From: Chryseobacterium vaccae
GTDB lineage: Bacteria > Bacteroidota > Bacteroidia > Flavobacteriales > Weeksellaceae
Assembly: GCF_009602705.1 (NCBI RefSeq)
Contig: NZ_VSWH01000001.1
Location: forward strand, 2,604,001 to 2,668,000
Length of the DNA: 64,000 nt
Direction: 5' to 3'
Position 1 is the first letter of the stretch. The number at the start of each line of letters is the position of its first letter. Below are positions 1-7,890 of the stretch, piece by piece. The notes under the pieces are model-generated. The model saw nothing but the letters and a program-made list of their open reading frames with translations. It did no database searches and was not told the origin of the DNA. Position numbers and translations under genes: made by a program.

Positions 1-24
1 TCTTACAAAAACAAAAGACAGTCC

Positions 25-639
25 ATGAAAATAAAAAATTTTAACACTGAAGGTGTATTAATCATCGCCAATATGACAAAATGCAAGGAATACTATTCCG
101 ATAAGGAATTTGATTATGCCTATCCGGAAGGGCTATCCGAATTAATGATGAAAGGCATTGTTCATATCATCACAACACAGGAAACTGTTAAAAACCTGAG
201 TTTTGTTTTTAATAAAGCAGAAATTGACTTAGATAAATGGAAATACAGGGAATCATATAACTATCTGAATGTGGATGAAGGAGACAAAGTTCTTCTGGTT
301 CCTCACGGTACTTTTACAAGAATGTGCCGGGCCTGGGGCGAAAGCGATACATTAACTGATGAGGACGTTGATAATTTTGAATTTCTAAAGGGAATAATGA
401 CCAAACAGGGCAAAGAAATAACCTTTACTCCGAATTCTATACTGGAAAAAAGGCTTCAGCTCCGTGATGAAGATGAAAAGAAACTCTATGAACACTCACC
501 CCAGATCAACCTGGAAACCGGATTAAACAATATAGATATTTACACCAAAAATAAAAAAGAAATCACATTTATCATTACAAAAACAGACACCGTGGATTCA
601 GATAGAATTACCTTAAAACCGGTTGAACTGATAGGATAA
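25..639 (+). CDS. hypothetical cytosolic protein, 204 aa
   Basis: I do not recognise the family. The product has no signal peptide or membrane segment, is acidic and mixed alpha/beta in composition, and contains a notable RMCRAWGES segment near residues 100-108. The ATG at 25 is the first in the frame and follows an AT-rich leader without a Shine-Dalgarno sequence. The next gene starts 15 bases downstream, so both are probably on one transcript. The leader AACAAAAGACAG recurs just after the stop of the gene ending at 2809, which may mark an old duplication junction. A role as an immunity-type protein would be a guess from context only. Confidence 0.75.
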   Translation: MKIKNFNTEGVLIIANMTKCKEYYSDKEFDYAYPEGLSELMMKGIVHIITTQETVKNLSFVFNKAEIDLDKWKYRESYNYLNVDEGDKVLLVPHGTFTRMCRAWGESDTLTDEDVDNFEFLKGIMTKQGKEITFTPNSILEKRLQLRDEDEKKLYEHSPQINLETGLNNIDIYTKNKKEITFIITKTDTVDSDRITLKPVELIG

Positions 640-654
640 CGATAACAACAGTGT

Positions 655-1443
655 ATGAAAAACAGCATATTATTATTTATTTTAATCTTTTGCAGTATAA
701 AAACATGGGCATGTTCATGTATTTTTGAAAACATTGCTCAGGAATATATGGAAGCCGATTTCGTAGGTATTGTTTCTATTAAAAAAACTTATAACAATAA
801 AACGGTAGAGCTTGCCAAAGACTTTCAGCGAAGTACTTATAAAGCAGATTTAGCTTTTGAAAAAATTTATAAAGGAAATGAATTTGATGTTTTAAACATT
901 TATGGAAAAGCTAATGTGACAGATGATGAACCATTACTTTTCGGAGGCTGCGATTTATATGTTGAAAAAGGAGAAAAATACCTCGTAATCCTCAAGAAAA
1001 ACCAGAATAATGAGTATTGGGCGAGCATGTGCAGCCGGGTAATTTATTTATCTTCAGAACAAAATCCCTTAAGTGATGAATCAGAGAAAATTAATTCATA
1101 TTCAAATTTATTCTCAGGCATTGAAAAATATAAGGAACAGTTTTCCACGTTAAAGTTTGTCAATCTCTACGATAAGACCTTAAGACTGAATCATAAAACA
1201 AATAAGCTGGAATCAGATTTTACAAAACTAAAAATAGGAGATCCTTCCGACAAAATCGGGTTTTATAAAGTCATTTTAAATGATAAGATGAAAATTGACC
1301 ATATTGTCCCCATAAAAAAAGTAGGAACCAGAGATGAAGAAATTGAAGAAATAATCATGAAAAATTTAAGCTTTCCTCAATACGCACATTCTAAAAATAA
1401 ACCTGAGGAACTGTTGATATTGCTGTATTTCCAGGATTTTTAA
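655..1443 (+). CDS. exported TIMP/NTR-like protein
   Basis: A 262-aa exported protein. Cleavage of the signal peptide after WA (residues 18-19) would expose an N-terminal Cys-Ser-Cys (C20, C22). This is the layout of metalloproteinase inhibitors of the TIMP/netrin-module (NTR) fold, where the free N-terminal cysteine chelates zinc. Two further cysteines stand where TIMP partners are expected: C99 in GGCDLY before a KYLVILKK strand, and C126 in SMCSRV. Disulfides C20-C99 and C22-C126 would reproduce the TIMP pattern. A C-terminal region of about 110 residues after the module is unassigned. TWAC is a poor lipobox, so soluble periplasmic or surface location is more likely than lipidation. Protease inhibition is inference. 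Confidence 0.65.
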   Translation: MKNSILLFILIFCSIKTWACSCIFENIAQEYMEADFVGIVSIKKTYNNKTVELAKDFQRSTYKADLAFEKIYKGNEFDVLNIYGKANVTDDEPLLFGGCDLYVEKGEKYLVILKKNQNNEYWASMCSRVIYLSSEQNPLSDESEKINSYSNLFSGIEKYKEQFSTLKFVNLYDKTLRLNHKTNKLESDFTKLKIGDPSDKIGFYKVILNDKMKIDHIVPIKKVGTRDEEIEEIIMKNLSFPQYAHSKNKPEELLILLYFQDF

Positions 1444-1544
1444 ATATATCCGCAGATAACATTTTAGGTTAAGAACAATCTATTTCCTTTAGCTGTCAAT
1501 ATTTTTATACTAATTCTATAAAAATCTGTATCAAATTGAAGTTT

Positions 1545-2174
1545 ATGAAGAAACTACTCTACTTCTTATTACTTATAATTATTGTGGTAAGCTGTACTAC
1601 AATTTCAGCAGAACATCAATATAAAAATACAGATAAAGGAGAATTATACTTTCCCTCTTTCGACAGCAAAAAGTATAAAATTGACTCCATAAATACCGGC
1701 CCAAATGATTCGTTAAGAGAATTTACAAACAAGTGGTATTCTAGGCATTTATATACTTTAAAAGAACCTGTCTTATCCCACAAAAAAGACAAAAATTTAA
1801 ACATAATAAGATTTACGCATTTAGGAACCTGGTCAAATCCTTATTCTTATCGAATAGAACAAGTCGGATTAAAATTCATTTTAACTTATAATAAAACAAA
1901 TGGATTAGGTGGTTACGAACCTGGAACAAGGACCAGTCATAAAACAAAAGAAATAAGTCAGAAAGAATGGAATAAAATAATAACAAAAATGGATAAAATT
2001 AATTTTTGGAATATTCCAACTCATGGTTCAAATAAAATAACAGATGGTTCAGAATGGATTTTTGAAGCATTAATTGATGGAAAATATCATTTGGTAACAA
2101 GAAACAGTCCAGACCATTATAACGGAGAAGAATATGCTGAACTTTGCAAACTTGTTGAAAAAATAGGTAAATAA
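1545..2174 (+). CDS. hypothetical lipoprotein
   Basis: A 209-aa protein beginning MKKLLYF, with a hydrophobic stretch and lipobox VVSC at residues 15-18, so it is probably lipid-anchored. The frame is open back to a TTG at 1536, but the ATG at 1545 gives a canonical signal peptide and is preferred. The mature part is rich in Lys, Asn and Trp (KEWNKI, FWNIPT, GSEWIFEALIDGKYH). The last 60 residues look like a small beta-rich domain seen in Bacteroidota lipoproteins of unknown role. No catalytic motif was identified. Confidence 0.7.
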   Translation: MKKLLYFLLLIIIVVSCTTISAEHQYKNTDKGELYFPSFDSKKYKIDSINTGPNDSLREFTNKWYSRHLYTLKEPVLSHKKDKNLNIIRFTHLGTWSNPYSYRIEQVGLKFILTYNKTNGLGGYEPGTRTSHKTKEISQKEWNKIITKMDKINFWNIPTHGSNKITDGSEWIFEALIDGKYHLVTRNSPDHYNGEEYAELCKLVEKIGK

Positions 2175-2245
2175 AAAAATGCGAATAATATTGTATCAAT
2201 TTTGCATACCAACCAATATACACAGCAACATAACAGAAGAAACCA

Positions 2246-2809
2246 ATGACATTTTTATATACCGCAAGAGGAACATATGATCAAAATTATTCTGAAGACG
2301 GAATTTCCTGGAACAAGTATATTGAATGGTCTAAATTGACCCATCTGGCAGAACTTGTTTCACTTGATGGAATGCTCAATGAAATTTTAGTTGAGCCGGA
2401 CTTCGACAATGCTGATGACTGGAATTACATCCACGTGATTGGACAATATCAAACCGGCTTTTTTACCACACTTGATTTTGTATTGAAACGATTAAACAAA
2501 AAAGAAAAATTTAATCTTCTGGTAGTTATTTTAGAACCGGACCGAGAATGCAACAAAATAAATATCGACGGATTTGAATTTATAGGATATGATCTGCTTG
2601 ACCAGGATTTCAATATTAGTGCCTTAACGAATTGCGGTGGATTTTTTGACGAAACATTCCTGCCGAAAGACCTGAACGACAAAGGCCTTATTGACCAGTT
2701 TGAAAAAGCATATGATATAAAAAAACAACTTTTAGAAAACAACCCCAATGAACATCATGCAGACACCAATGTAATAGCAGTCTGGAGACACACAACCATT
2801 GGAAGATGA
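2246..2809 (+). CDS. hypothetical cytosolic protein, 187 aa
   Basis: Family not recognised. The protein is soluble with no signal peptide. A central hydrophobic strand (FNLLVVILEPD) followed by a Cys-containing NIDGFEFIGYDLLDQ segment suggests an alpha/beta fold. The pattern of a conserved strand followed by an FIGYDLLD-like segment is common in small Bacteroidota proteins of immunity-type arrays, but no family can be named. The ATG at 2246 is preceded by AACC. A perfect hairpin repeat lies 47 bases after the stop. Confidence 0.7.
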   Translation: MTFLYTARGTYDQNYSEDGISWNKYIEWSKLTHLAELVSLDGMLNEILVEPDFDNADDWNYIHVIGQYQTGFFTTLDFVLKRLNKKEKFNLLVVILEPDRECNKINIDGFEFIGYDLLDQDFNISALTNCGGFFDETFLPKDLNDKGLIDQFEKAYDIKKQLLENNPNEHHADTNVIAVWRHTTIGR

Positions 2810-2855
2810 AACAAAAGACAGCCAATAGAATTACGCAAAAATAGTCCCCATGCTA

Positions 2856-2877
2856 CGCAAAGTCTCCTGACTTTGCG
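2856..2877. repeat. perfect hairpin repeat, CGCAAAGTC/GACTTTGCG
   Basis: A 9-bp perfect inverted repeat closes a 4-base TCCT loop. It has no following T-run, so it is not a standard terminator. The same core (GCTRCRCAAAGTCTC) recurs at 3776-3799, 12680-12694 and, diverged, at 32941-32955, so this is a dispersed intergenic element. Confidence 0.75.
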
Positions 2878-2972
2878 CCAATAATTCCCGCTCACAGCTA
2901 AGGATTCCCGTAAGGCAGGCCTTTTTCTTTATTTTACTTTTGATTTTCAATTTTTAACAATCAAAATAAACA

Positions 2973-3533
2973 ATGAAAAGACAACTATTAATTTTTACCC
3001 TTCTGATTTTTGGATTCTCCTATTCTCAAAATGCACCTCAATTTGAAAATGATACGCTCACTACCTCAACAGGCTTTAAAGTATATGAAGGTTTAGATCT
3101 AAAAATCGGGACGGGTTCCATGAATGACGGGGATTTTAAATTTATCCGGACCAATGCTTCTTCGCTATTCAACTATTCTTCAACTACAGGATATCAGGGG
3201 CTGGCCAATCAGGCGAATTCTTTCAGAAGAAGTAATTCAGGACTGATCTTTAAAGTAAAGAAAATCATGCAGAGAGGAAACAAACGGAATGGTTTTGTTT
3301 ATTATGCTAAAATCGGAAGCGGCCTTATCAATTATGAAATAGATCTTGAAAATGCAATAAAATCAGGAGAATTAATCGTTCCGGAAGAATTTTTGCCCAA
3401 AGAAAAAATTCAAAATCTAAATACGGAAACAAAATACGACCGGTTAAAAAAAATCAAGGAATTAAAAGACTCAGGCGTTTTATCTGAAGATGAATTCCAA
3501 AAAGAAAAAGATAAAATAATGGCTGAAAAATAA
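2973..3533 (+). CDS. exported protein with C-terminal SHOCT domain
   Basis: A 186-aa protein with a signal peptide (MKRQLLIFTLLIFGFSYSQ, cleavage after about residue 19). The C-terminal 30 residues (YDRLKKIKELKDSGVLSEDEF then EKDKI) match the SHOCT short C-terminal domain: an L-KL-ELKD-G-LTEEEFE-K-K pattern thought to aid oligomerisation. The central part (about 40-130) is unassigned and includes a polar SSLFNYSSTTGYQGL segment. Spacing to neighbours is large on both sides, and a terminator follows, so it is likely a single-gene transcript. Confidence 0.75.
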   Translation: MKRQLLIFTLLIFGFSYSQNAPQFENDTLTTSTGFKVYEGLDLKIGTGSMNDGDFKFIRTNASSLFNYSSTTGYQGLANQANSFRRSNSGLIFKVKKIMQRGNKRNGFVYYAKIGSGLINYEIDLENAIKSGELIVPEEFLPKEKIQNLNTETKYDRLKKIKELKDSGVLSEDEFQKEKDKIMAEK

Positions 3534-3544
3534 ATTTTTGAGAT

Positions 3545-3573
3545 AACTGCCCCGGAAACGGAGCAGTTTTTTT
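3545..3573 (+). terminator. rho-independent terminator
   Basis: ACTGCYCC / GGAGCAGT stem (one G-U pair) with a short GAAAC-type loop, followed by seven T. It lies 12 bases after the stop of the SHOCT gene. Confidence 0.8.
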
Positions 3574-3681
3574 ATGTTTTACTGTACCATCCTCCGACTT
3601 AAGAATATACCTCCGAAGTCAGGAGATTTCGGAGAGCAAAAGAATATCCCCTATTTTTCATTTTTCTTTAATAGTTTTCGG

Positions 3682-3689
3682 TATATTTG
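3682..3689 (+). promoter_or_regulatory. candidate -7 box (TATATTTG)
   Basis: Perfect match to the Bacteroidota TAnnTTTG -7 consensus, 209 bases before the start of the first paralog. No TTG is found at the usual 17-23 base spacing upstream, so support is partial. Confidence 0.35.
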
Positions 3690-3783
3690 TCTTTCGGCTT
3701 ATGAATTACATAAAATGATTAAGCTTATAGAACTAATAACACGAAAACTGTAAATCATGAGCAACAACTAATTTCAGCTGCAC

Positions 3784-3799
3784 AAAGTCTCCCGGCTTT
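3784..3799. repeat. second copy of AAAGTC hairpin element
   Basis: AAAGTC-TCCC-GGCTTT: the same 4-base loop geometry as the copy at 2856, with a 6-bp stem including one G-U pair, and the same GC(T/A)GCAC lead-in. Confidence 0.6.
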
Positions 3800-3897
3800 A
3801 ATCTTATACAATAAAAGTAAATCCGTTAAAATTCGTTCTGAAGTCTTAGATTTCTGAAACCGGGATTTATAAATTCTCAATATTTAAAACAGGAAAA

Positions 3898-4461
3898 ATG
3901 TCTCATTTATGTGAAGTCATCATTATTGCTGTCCCTCCTTCAAACATGAAAGATGTATTTGACAGTATGCACAATAGTTTTACAAAGAATCATTTTGAAA
4001 TTGATGCAGGAGAATTTGATGCAATTGTTCTTTCCGACATTGATACTGATGATGGCGAGGATTATATATTTGAGTCTGAAAGAATCAATCCCGAATCAGA
4101 GGAAGAAAAAGATAATGCCATTGAAAGGCTTAGAAATCACAGAACCGGAGGGCTGATTTATTACAGTGGAATTGATGAGAAATTTGAAGGACTGGCTCCT
4201 TACAATCTTGCCGTTGAGTTTCTGTCATTAGATAATATGACCATTGAATGTATCTCCATCAGCTTAAGAAATTATGTATTCGATTCTCATGAAACTGCTT
4301 TTGAAAATCTGATTACAACCGTTTTAAATACAATGAATGTGATTGGTATTGCTAAAGGTTTAGACTACCCGTACGAATGGAGTGATCAGGAAGTTACTGA
4401 ACTGATGAAGGAAGGAAAACTTGAAACCGTCCACCCCCGGTTAGTCTATAAAAAAGAATAA
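3898..4461 (+). CDS. hypothetical protein, tandem paralog A
   Basis: A 187-aa soluble protein of unknown function. By my count it is about four-fifths identical to the next gene, from which it is separated by 19 bases. It starts with a hydrophobic strand (EVIIIAVPPS), then an acidic region (DIDTDDGEDY), a conserved ERLRNHRTGG turn, and an identical C-terminal third (HETAFENLITTVLN... then GLDYPYEW). The bases before both ATGs (AACAGGAAAA and AACAGAAAA) are also similar, so the duplicated unit includes the leader. Recent tandem duplication in an array of small proteins would fit diversifying immunity genes, but no family supports that. Confidence 0.75.
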   Translation: MSHLCEVIIIAVPPSNMKDVFDSMHNSFTKNHFEIDAGEFDAIVLSDIDTDDGEDYIFESERINPESEEEKDNAIERLRNHRTGGLIYYSGIDEKFEGLAPYNLAVEFLSLDNMTIECISISLRNYVFDSHETAFENLITTVLNTMNVIGIAKGLDYPYEWSDQEVTELMKEGKLETVHPRLVYKKE

Positions 4462-4480
4462 AAAACCTAAAAACAGAAAA

Positions 4481-5047
4481 ATGTCTCATTTAAGTGAAGT
4501 CATCATCATTGCCGTCCCTCCTTCAGACATGAAAGATGTATTTGACAGTATACACAATAGTTTTACAAAGAATCATTTTGAAATTGAAGAAGGAGATTTT
4601 GATGTAATTGTTCTTTGTGATATTGATACTGATGATGGTAAAGATTATATATTTGAGTCTGAAAGCATTTATCCCGCATCAAAGGAAGAAAAAGACAATG
4701 CCATTGAAAGGCTTAGAAATCACAGGACCGGAGGACTGCTTAATTACAGAGGAATTGAAGGAAAATTTGAAGGGTTGCCCCCTTATGATATTGGCGTTGA
4801 GTTTCGGTCATTAGATAATATGACCATTGAATATATTACCATCACGATAAGAGATTATATATTCGATCCTCATGAAACTGCTTTTGAAAACCTGATCACA
4901 ACCGTTTTAAATACAATGAATGTGATTGGTATTGCTAAAGGTTTAGACTACCCGTACGAATGGGATGAAGAAGAAATTACTGAGCTAATCAAGGAAGGAA
5001 AACTTGAAACCGTACATCCCCGGTTAGTCTATAAGAAAAAGTATTAA
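4481..5047 (+). CDS. hypothetical protein, tandem paralog B
   Basis: A 188-aa partner of the preceding gene, with the same order of segments. Differences cluster in the middle (residues 36-66, 86-125), while a run of about 30 residues ending in GLDYPYEW is identical. Many changes are conservative, which suggests both copies are under selection rather than one decaying. The following small gene starts 4 bases after the stop, so the pair and that gene are likely co-transcribed. Function unknown. Confidence 0.75.
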   Translation: MSHLSEVIIIAVPPSDMKDVFDSIHNSFTKNHFEIEEGDFDVIVLCDIDTDDGKDYIFESESIYPASKEEKDNAIERLRNHRTGGLLNYRGIEGKFEGLPPYDIGVEFRSLDNMTIEYITITIRDYIFDPHETAFENLITTVLNTMNVIGIAKGLDYPYEWDEEEITELIKEGKLETVHPRLVYKKKY

Positions 5048-5051
5048 AAAA

Positions 5052-5282
5052 ATGAAGAAACCTGATAAAATCATTAATTTAAATTTCAACAATACAGAAT
5101 ACAACGTTGAAGTGACCGTAAATCTCGACAAAATAGAAGGATTTCTATATTACACGTTTAAATTTGGCGAAGATCATTCTATTACCATTTCACAATTTGA
5201 TGGCGAAAAATGGGAAATAGCCAGTATGACGAAGAGTAATATCGCGGATAAATTAGGAAAGATCATTGAAGCAATATATTAA
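5052..5282 (+). CDS. small hypothetical protein, 76 aa
   Basis: Starts 4 bases after the previous stop and is probably translationally linked. It is a compact beta-rich small protein (NTEYNVEVTVNLDKIEG, FLYYTFKFGED, HSITISQFDGEKWEI) with a C-terminal helix (NIADKLGKIIEAIY). No family is recognised. The alternating strand pattern resembles small single-domain immunity or adaptor proteins, but this is only a resemblance. Confidence 0.65.
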   Translation: MKKPDKIINLNFNNTEYNVEVTVNLDKIEGFLYYTFKFGEDHSITISQFDGEKWEIASMTKSNIADKLGKIIEAIY

Positions 5283-5327
5283 AACGATCTTGAAAACAAT
5301 ATCATCTGAACGCATTAGATAAAAGAA

Positions 5328-5837
5328 ATGGAAAGAATTTCAAACAGCATGGAAGCCCTGATGAATGCGGCAGAAACTGAAATAGAAAGCTTCGATTTAA
5401 AACCCGGAGAAAAAATAATCGCTTATTTTTCTCGAATCCCATCCCTTGCTGGATTTCCATATAAAATAATTTTAACTGAAAATTCAGAGGGAACAATCCG
5501 TTCGGCATTCAGGCAGTGGGATACAGCGTACAACTTAACCCAATGGAATCTTGGAATTTACAACCTGGACAGACTGAGAATCATCACGGATGAAAAAATG
5601 CTTCCTGATACAGATACCGCAATACTGAAAGAAGAATTGTCGAGGTTAGAACAAATAAAGCTTCCTGAAAGCATCCGGAATGAAAAAGCCATAGTTCTGG
5701 ATGGTTCTGAATGGAAATTCGGTGTCAGTTTACGTAATAAAAACATTGATTACACCTGGAGAGCCTCAACACAAGATATCGATCTCTTTGTTCCCATCAT
5801 TGAACTGATGAGAAAACAGTATTCGGATCAACTTTAG
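5328..5837 (+). CDS. hypothetical protein, 169 aa
   Basis: Family not recognised. It is cytosolic, with an N-terminal helix (MEALMNAAETEIESF), then a beta-rich core (EKIIAYFSRIP, YKIILTE) containing three Trp residues in WDTAYNLTQWNLG, and a C-terminal helical end. A second strand set (AIVLDGSEWKFGVSLRNKNIDYTWRA) ends in FVPIIELMRKQYS. It sits between the paralog block and the SUKH gene with gaps of 45 and 30 bases, so it is probably part of the same transcript. Confidence 0.7.
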   Translation: MERISNSMEALMNAAETEIESFDLKPGEKIIAYFSRIPSLAGFPYKIILTENSEGTIRSAFRQWDTAYNLTQWNLGIYNLDRLRIITDEKMLPDTDTAILKEELSRLEQIKLPESIRNEKAIVLDGSEWKFGVSLRNKNIDYTWRASTQDIDLFVPIIELMRKQYSDQL

Positions 5838-5867
5838 CAAAAATTACAGATAACCAAGTATAAAAAT

Positions 5868-6638
5868 ATGAATAACAACGACATATTAAGCCAGATAGAG
5901 TACCTGAAAGATTGTAAAGGACTGCCAGGCAGCAGATTGGAAAATTTAGGACAACGTATTTATGACAAAATAAAAAGCATCATCCAGAATCCTAATCTAT
6001 TCATCACACATTTATATATTCCTCAGGGATCGGCAGAAAATGCTCAAATGTTAGAAAGTCAATTCAAACAATTGTTTAACAAAGAAATTGATGCTGAATT
6101 ATTATCATTCTATCACTGTTTTGATGGGTTTGAATTTCGGTATATCAATCCGGCGAAGGTTTGGGATGAATTTGATAAATACGAAATCACTGACTGGGAT
6201 GAATTTGATATAGATCCGGATACTTTGAGTTATGCCGATATGATTAAAAATGAAGCCTATGAAGAAGAAGTAAAAGATGAGTTTCATTCTTTAATAGGAT
6301 TGTACTTTGATGAACCAGCTTTCAATAACCGGCTGTCAGATCCAGATAAATTGAAAGATTTTTTATTTTATAATGAATCTATTGAGCTGAACGATTTAGG
6401 AATGAAGACTCTTATTCCGCCGGCTCTGCAATTATTTTCAGAGGGAAACAAAGTTCCACATCATCCTGATCACACTCATGTTTTTTACTTTGATTATTTT
6501 GAGTTCTGGAATCAGACTGTCTTTGGTAAAAAAGATCATAATATTGCTATGTATGCAGGAACAGATTATTCTGCTTCAATAGAAAACTGGGAATTTAATG
6601 AAGTTTTCCCGTTCATGCAGAAAAGATTAATCAAATAA
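5868..6638 (+). CDS. SMI1/KNR4 (SUKH) family protein
   Basis: A 256-aa protein with the SUKH core around residues 55-90: ESQFKQLFNKEIDAEL then LSFYHCFDGFEFRYINP. This matches the E--E--LG--LP-dl--fY---NG pattern of the superfamily. Many bacterial SUKH proteins are immunity proteins that neutralise secreted nuclease or deaminase toxins, acting in the cytosol. An acidic middle (WDEFDKYEITDWDEFDIDPD) and a C-terminal aromatic segment (HVFYFDYFEFWNQTVFG) complete the protein. No toxin gene is adjacent, so if it is an immunity protein it is an orphan. Confidence 0.75.
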   Translation: MNNNDILSQIEYLKDCKGLPGSRLENLGQRIYDKIKSIIQNPNLFITHLYIPQGSAENAQMLESQFKQLFNKEIDAELLSFYHCFDGFEFRYINPAKVWDEFDKYEITDWDEFDIDPDTLSYADMIKNEAYEEEVKDEFHSLIGLYFDEPAFNNRLSDPDKLKDFLFYNESIELNDLGMKTLIPPALQLFSEGNKVPHHPDHTHVFYFDYFEFWNQTVFGKKDHNIAMYAGTDYSASIENWEFNEVFPFMQKRLIK

Positions 6639-6706
6639 AACACGGGATTTGTATCAGACGAAAGGTATTTTTCAGAAAATGTTAACCTAATTAATTTTAA
6701 AAAAAT

Positions 6707-7216
6707 ATGTCAGCACTTTGGAATGTCCAGTTATTATCATTGGAAGATAAAAAATGTACGTTAAAAATTAAAAATGTACATAGTAATGACGGGAGTATCC
6801 CCACAGAACCCGTGTTTATGATTCAGATTATCCATGATGCCTGTTTACAGGGTTCACACCAGACTTTTGAATTTCCGAAAGGAACTCTTCTGACCGAGAT
6901 AAGCACCTCCCAATCCTGTGATAATGATTATCTTGAAAAAGTAGTTCACCAGTATATTGAATCTACTGAAATGATCAGTGAACAAAACGAAGAAAATATC
7001 GATTCAATAGTCTCGGAATCGTTAGAATCCAGAGGTCTGGAAATGTGTTCCGATGAATGGGAAGATGCTTACGAAATAGAAATTGAAAAATACAGCATTG
7101 AATCTGTTGTTGAAATCACCATGTCAGATCAAAAATATCTGGATCATTTACTTCCGATAGAGCATGAAGGTAAAATAATCAACAGACCCAACTGGGACAG
7201 TTTTGCCTGTTTATAA
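6707..7216 (+). CDS. hypothetical protein, 169 aa
   Basis: Family not recognised. Starts MSALWNVQLLSLE, followed by a beta-rich first half (KCTLKIKNVHS, PVFMIQIIHDACLQGS) and a very acidic second half (EQNEENIDSIVSESLES, DEWEDAYEIEIEKY). Four Cys residues are spread through the chain without a zinc-binding spacing. It is cytosolic and ends NRPNWDSFACL. A stub of another gene (MGTLHEID-stop) lies 29 bases after its stop. Confidence 0.7.
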   Translation: MSALWNVQLLSLEDKKCTLKIKNVHSNDGSIPTEPVFMIQIIHDACLQGSHQTFEFPKGTLLTEISTSQSCDNDYLEKVVHQYIESTEMISEQNEENIDSIVSESLESRGLEMCSDEWEDAYEIEIEKYSIESVVEITMSDQKYLDHLLPIEHEGKIINRPNWDSFACL

Positions 7217-7244
7217 TTTCAGAGAATCCGGGATCAGAGAATGA

Positions 7245-7271
7245 ATGGGAACCCTTCACGAAATAGATTAA
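7245..7271 (+). pseudogene. 5' stub of a paralog of the gene at 8469
   Basis: ATG GGA ACC CTT CAC GAA ATA GAT TAA encodes MGTLHEID and stops. The intact gene at 8469 begins MGTLHEVYQ with ATG GGA ACA CTA CAC GAA. The shared six codons, with only synonymous third-position changes, indicate a leftover 5' end of a deleted duplicate. Confidence 0.55.
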
Positions 7272-7290
7272 CTAAAAACCAGAAATTAAA

Positions 7291-7875
7291 ATGAAGTCTG
7301 TAATTTTATTGTTCACATTATTAAGCTGTTTTTCTGTCTCCGCACAAACAACAGGAAAGTCAGGAGCAGCAGACAGTGAGAAGCACCTGCAAACCTCCAG
7401 ATTTAGAAAACCGATGGAGGAACGTATTTTTGTAAAAATTCCCGACATAGAAAAATGGAAAATAACCTATGAAAACTATAAAAACAATCAGTATGTCGTT
7501 TTAGTAGCGAATACATTTGACACCCTAAAAAAGCCTTCCGAATACCTCAGTTTAACTTCAATGGCAGGGATGAAAAATCTCGATTTAACCAAAGCAATGA
7601 ATGATTCATACAAAAGGGCAAAAGACCAATCAAAAAATGCAGAATTGAACGTAATCGCGAAAGATTTAAAGGCCAAAGAACCGTGGATCATGTATTCGAT
7701 ACAAAACGCTGTGAATGAAGAATACAAATCTAAAGTATCACAAGTCTGGTACCTTACGCAGGGAGAAAACTTTTTCCACTCCTGTTTTATGTCAGTCAGA
7801 GATGACGCTTTTACAGAAGAGAAGAAAAAAGATATGATCAACGTTTTTAAAACAGCTAAAATAGTATACCGGTAA
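7291..7875 (+). CDS. exported hypothetical protein
   Basis: A 194-aa protein with a clear signal peptide (MKSVILLFTLLSCFSVSAQ, cleavage after about residue 19). The mature protein is basic and helical, with KIPDIEKWKITYENYKNNQ, a strand YVVLVANTFDT, and a C-terminal MINVFKTAKIVYR. It could be a periplasmic protein of the DUF4946/PsbP-like type, but I cannot confirm that. LLSC at residues 9-12 lies inside the hydrophobic core and is probably not a lipobox. The next gene starts 15 bases downstream. Confidence 0.7.
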   Translation: MKSVILLFTLLSCFSVSAQTTGKSGAADSEKHLQTSRFRKPMEERIFVKIPDIEKWKITYENYKNNQYVVLVANTFDTLKKPSEYLSLTSMAGMKNLDLTKAMNDSYKRAKDQSKNAELNVIAKDLKAKEPWIMYSIQNAVNEEYKSKVSQVWYLTQGENFFHSCFMSVRDDAFTEEKKKDMINVFKTAKIVYR

Positions 7876-7890
7876 GGAAATTTACTAACA

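Larger units (their letters stand above)
3574..3897. other. intergenic stretch, 324 bases
   Basis: No gene seen. It holds two CTCCGA-type direct repeats (about 3591-3635), a TATATTTG -7-like box at 3682-3689, a very short ATG-Ser-Asn-Asn-stop at about 3758 and a second copy of the AAAGTC hairpin element (3784-3799). It probably carries the promoter of the downstream paralog pair. Confidence 0.6.
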
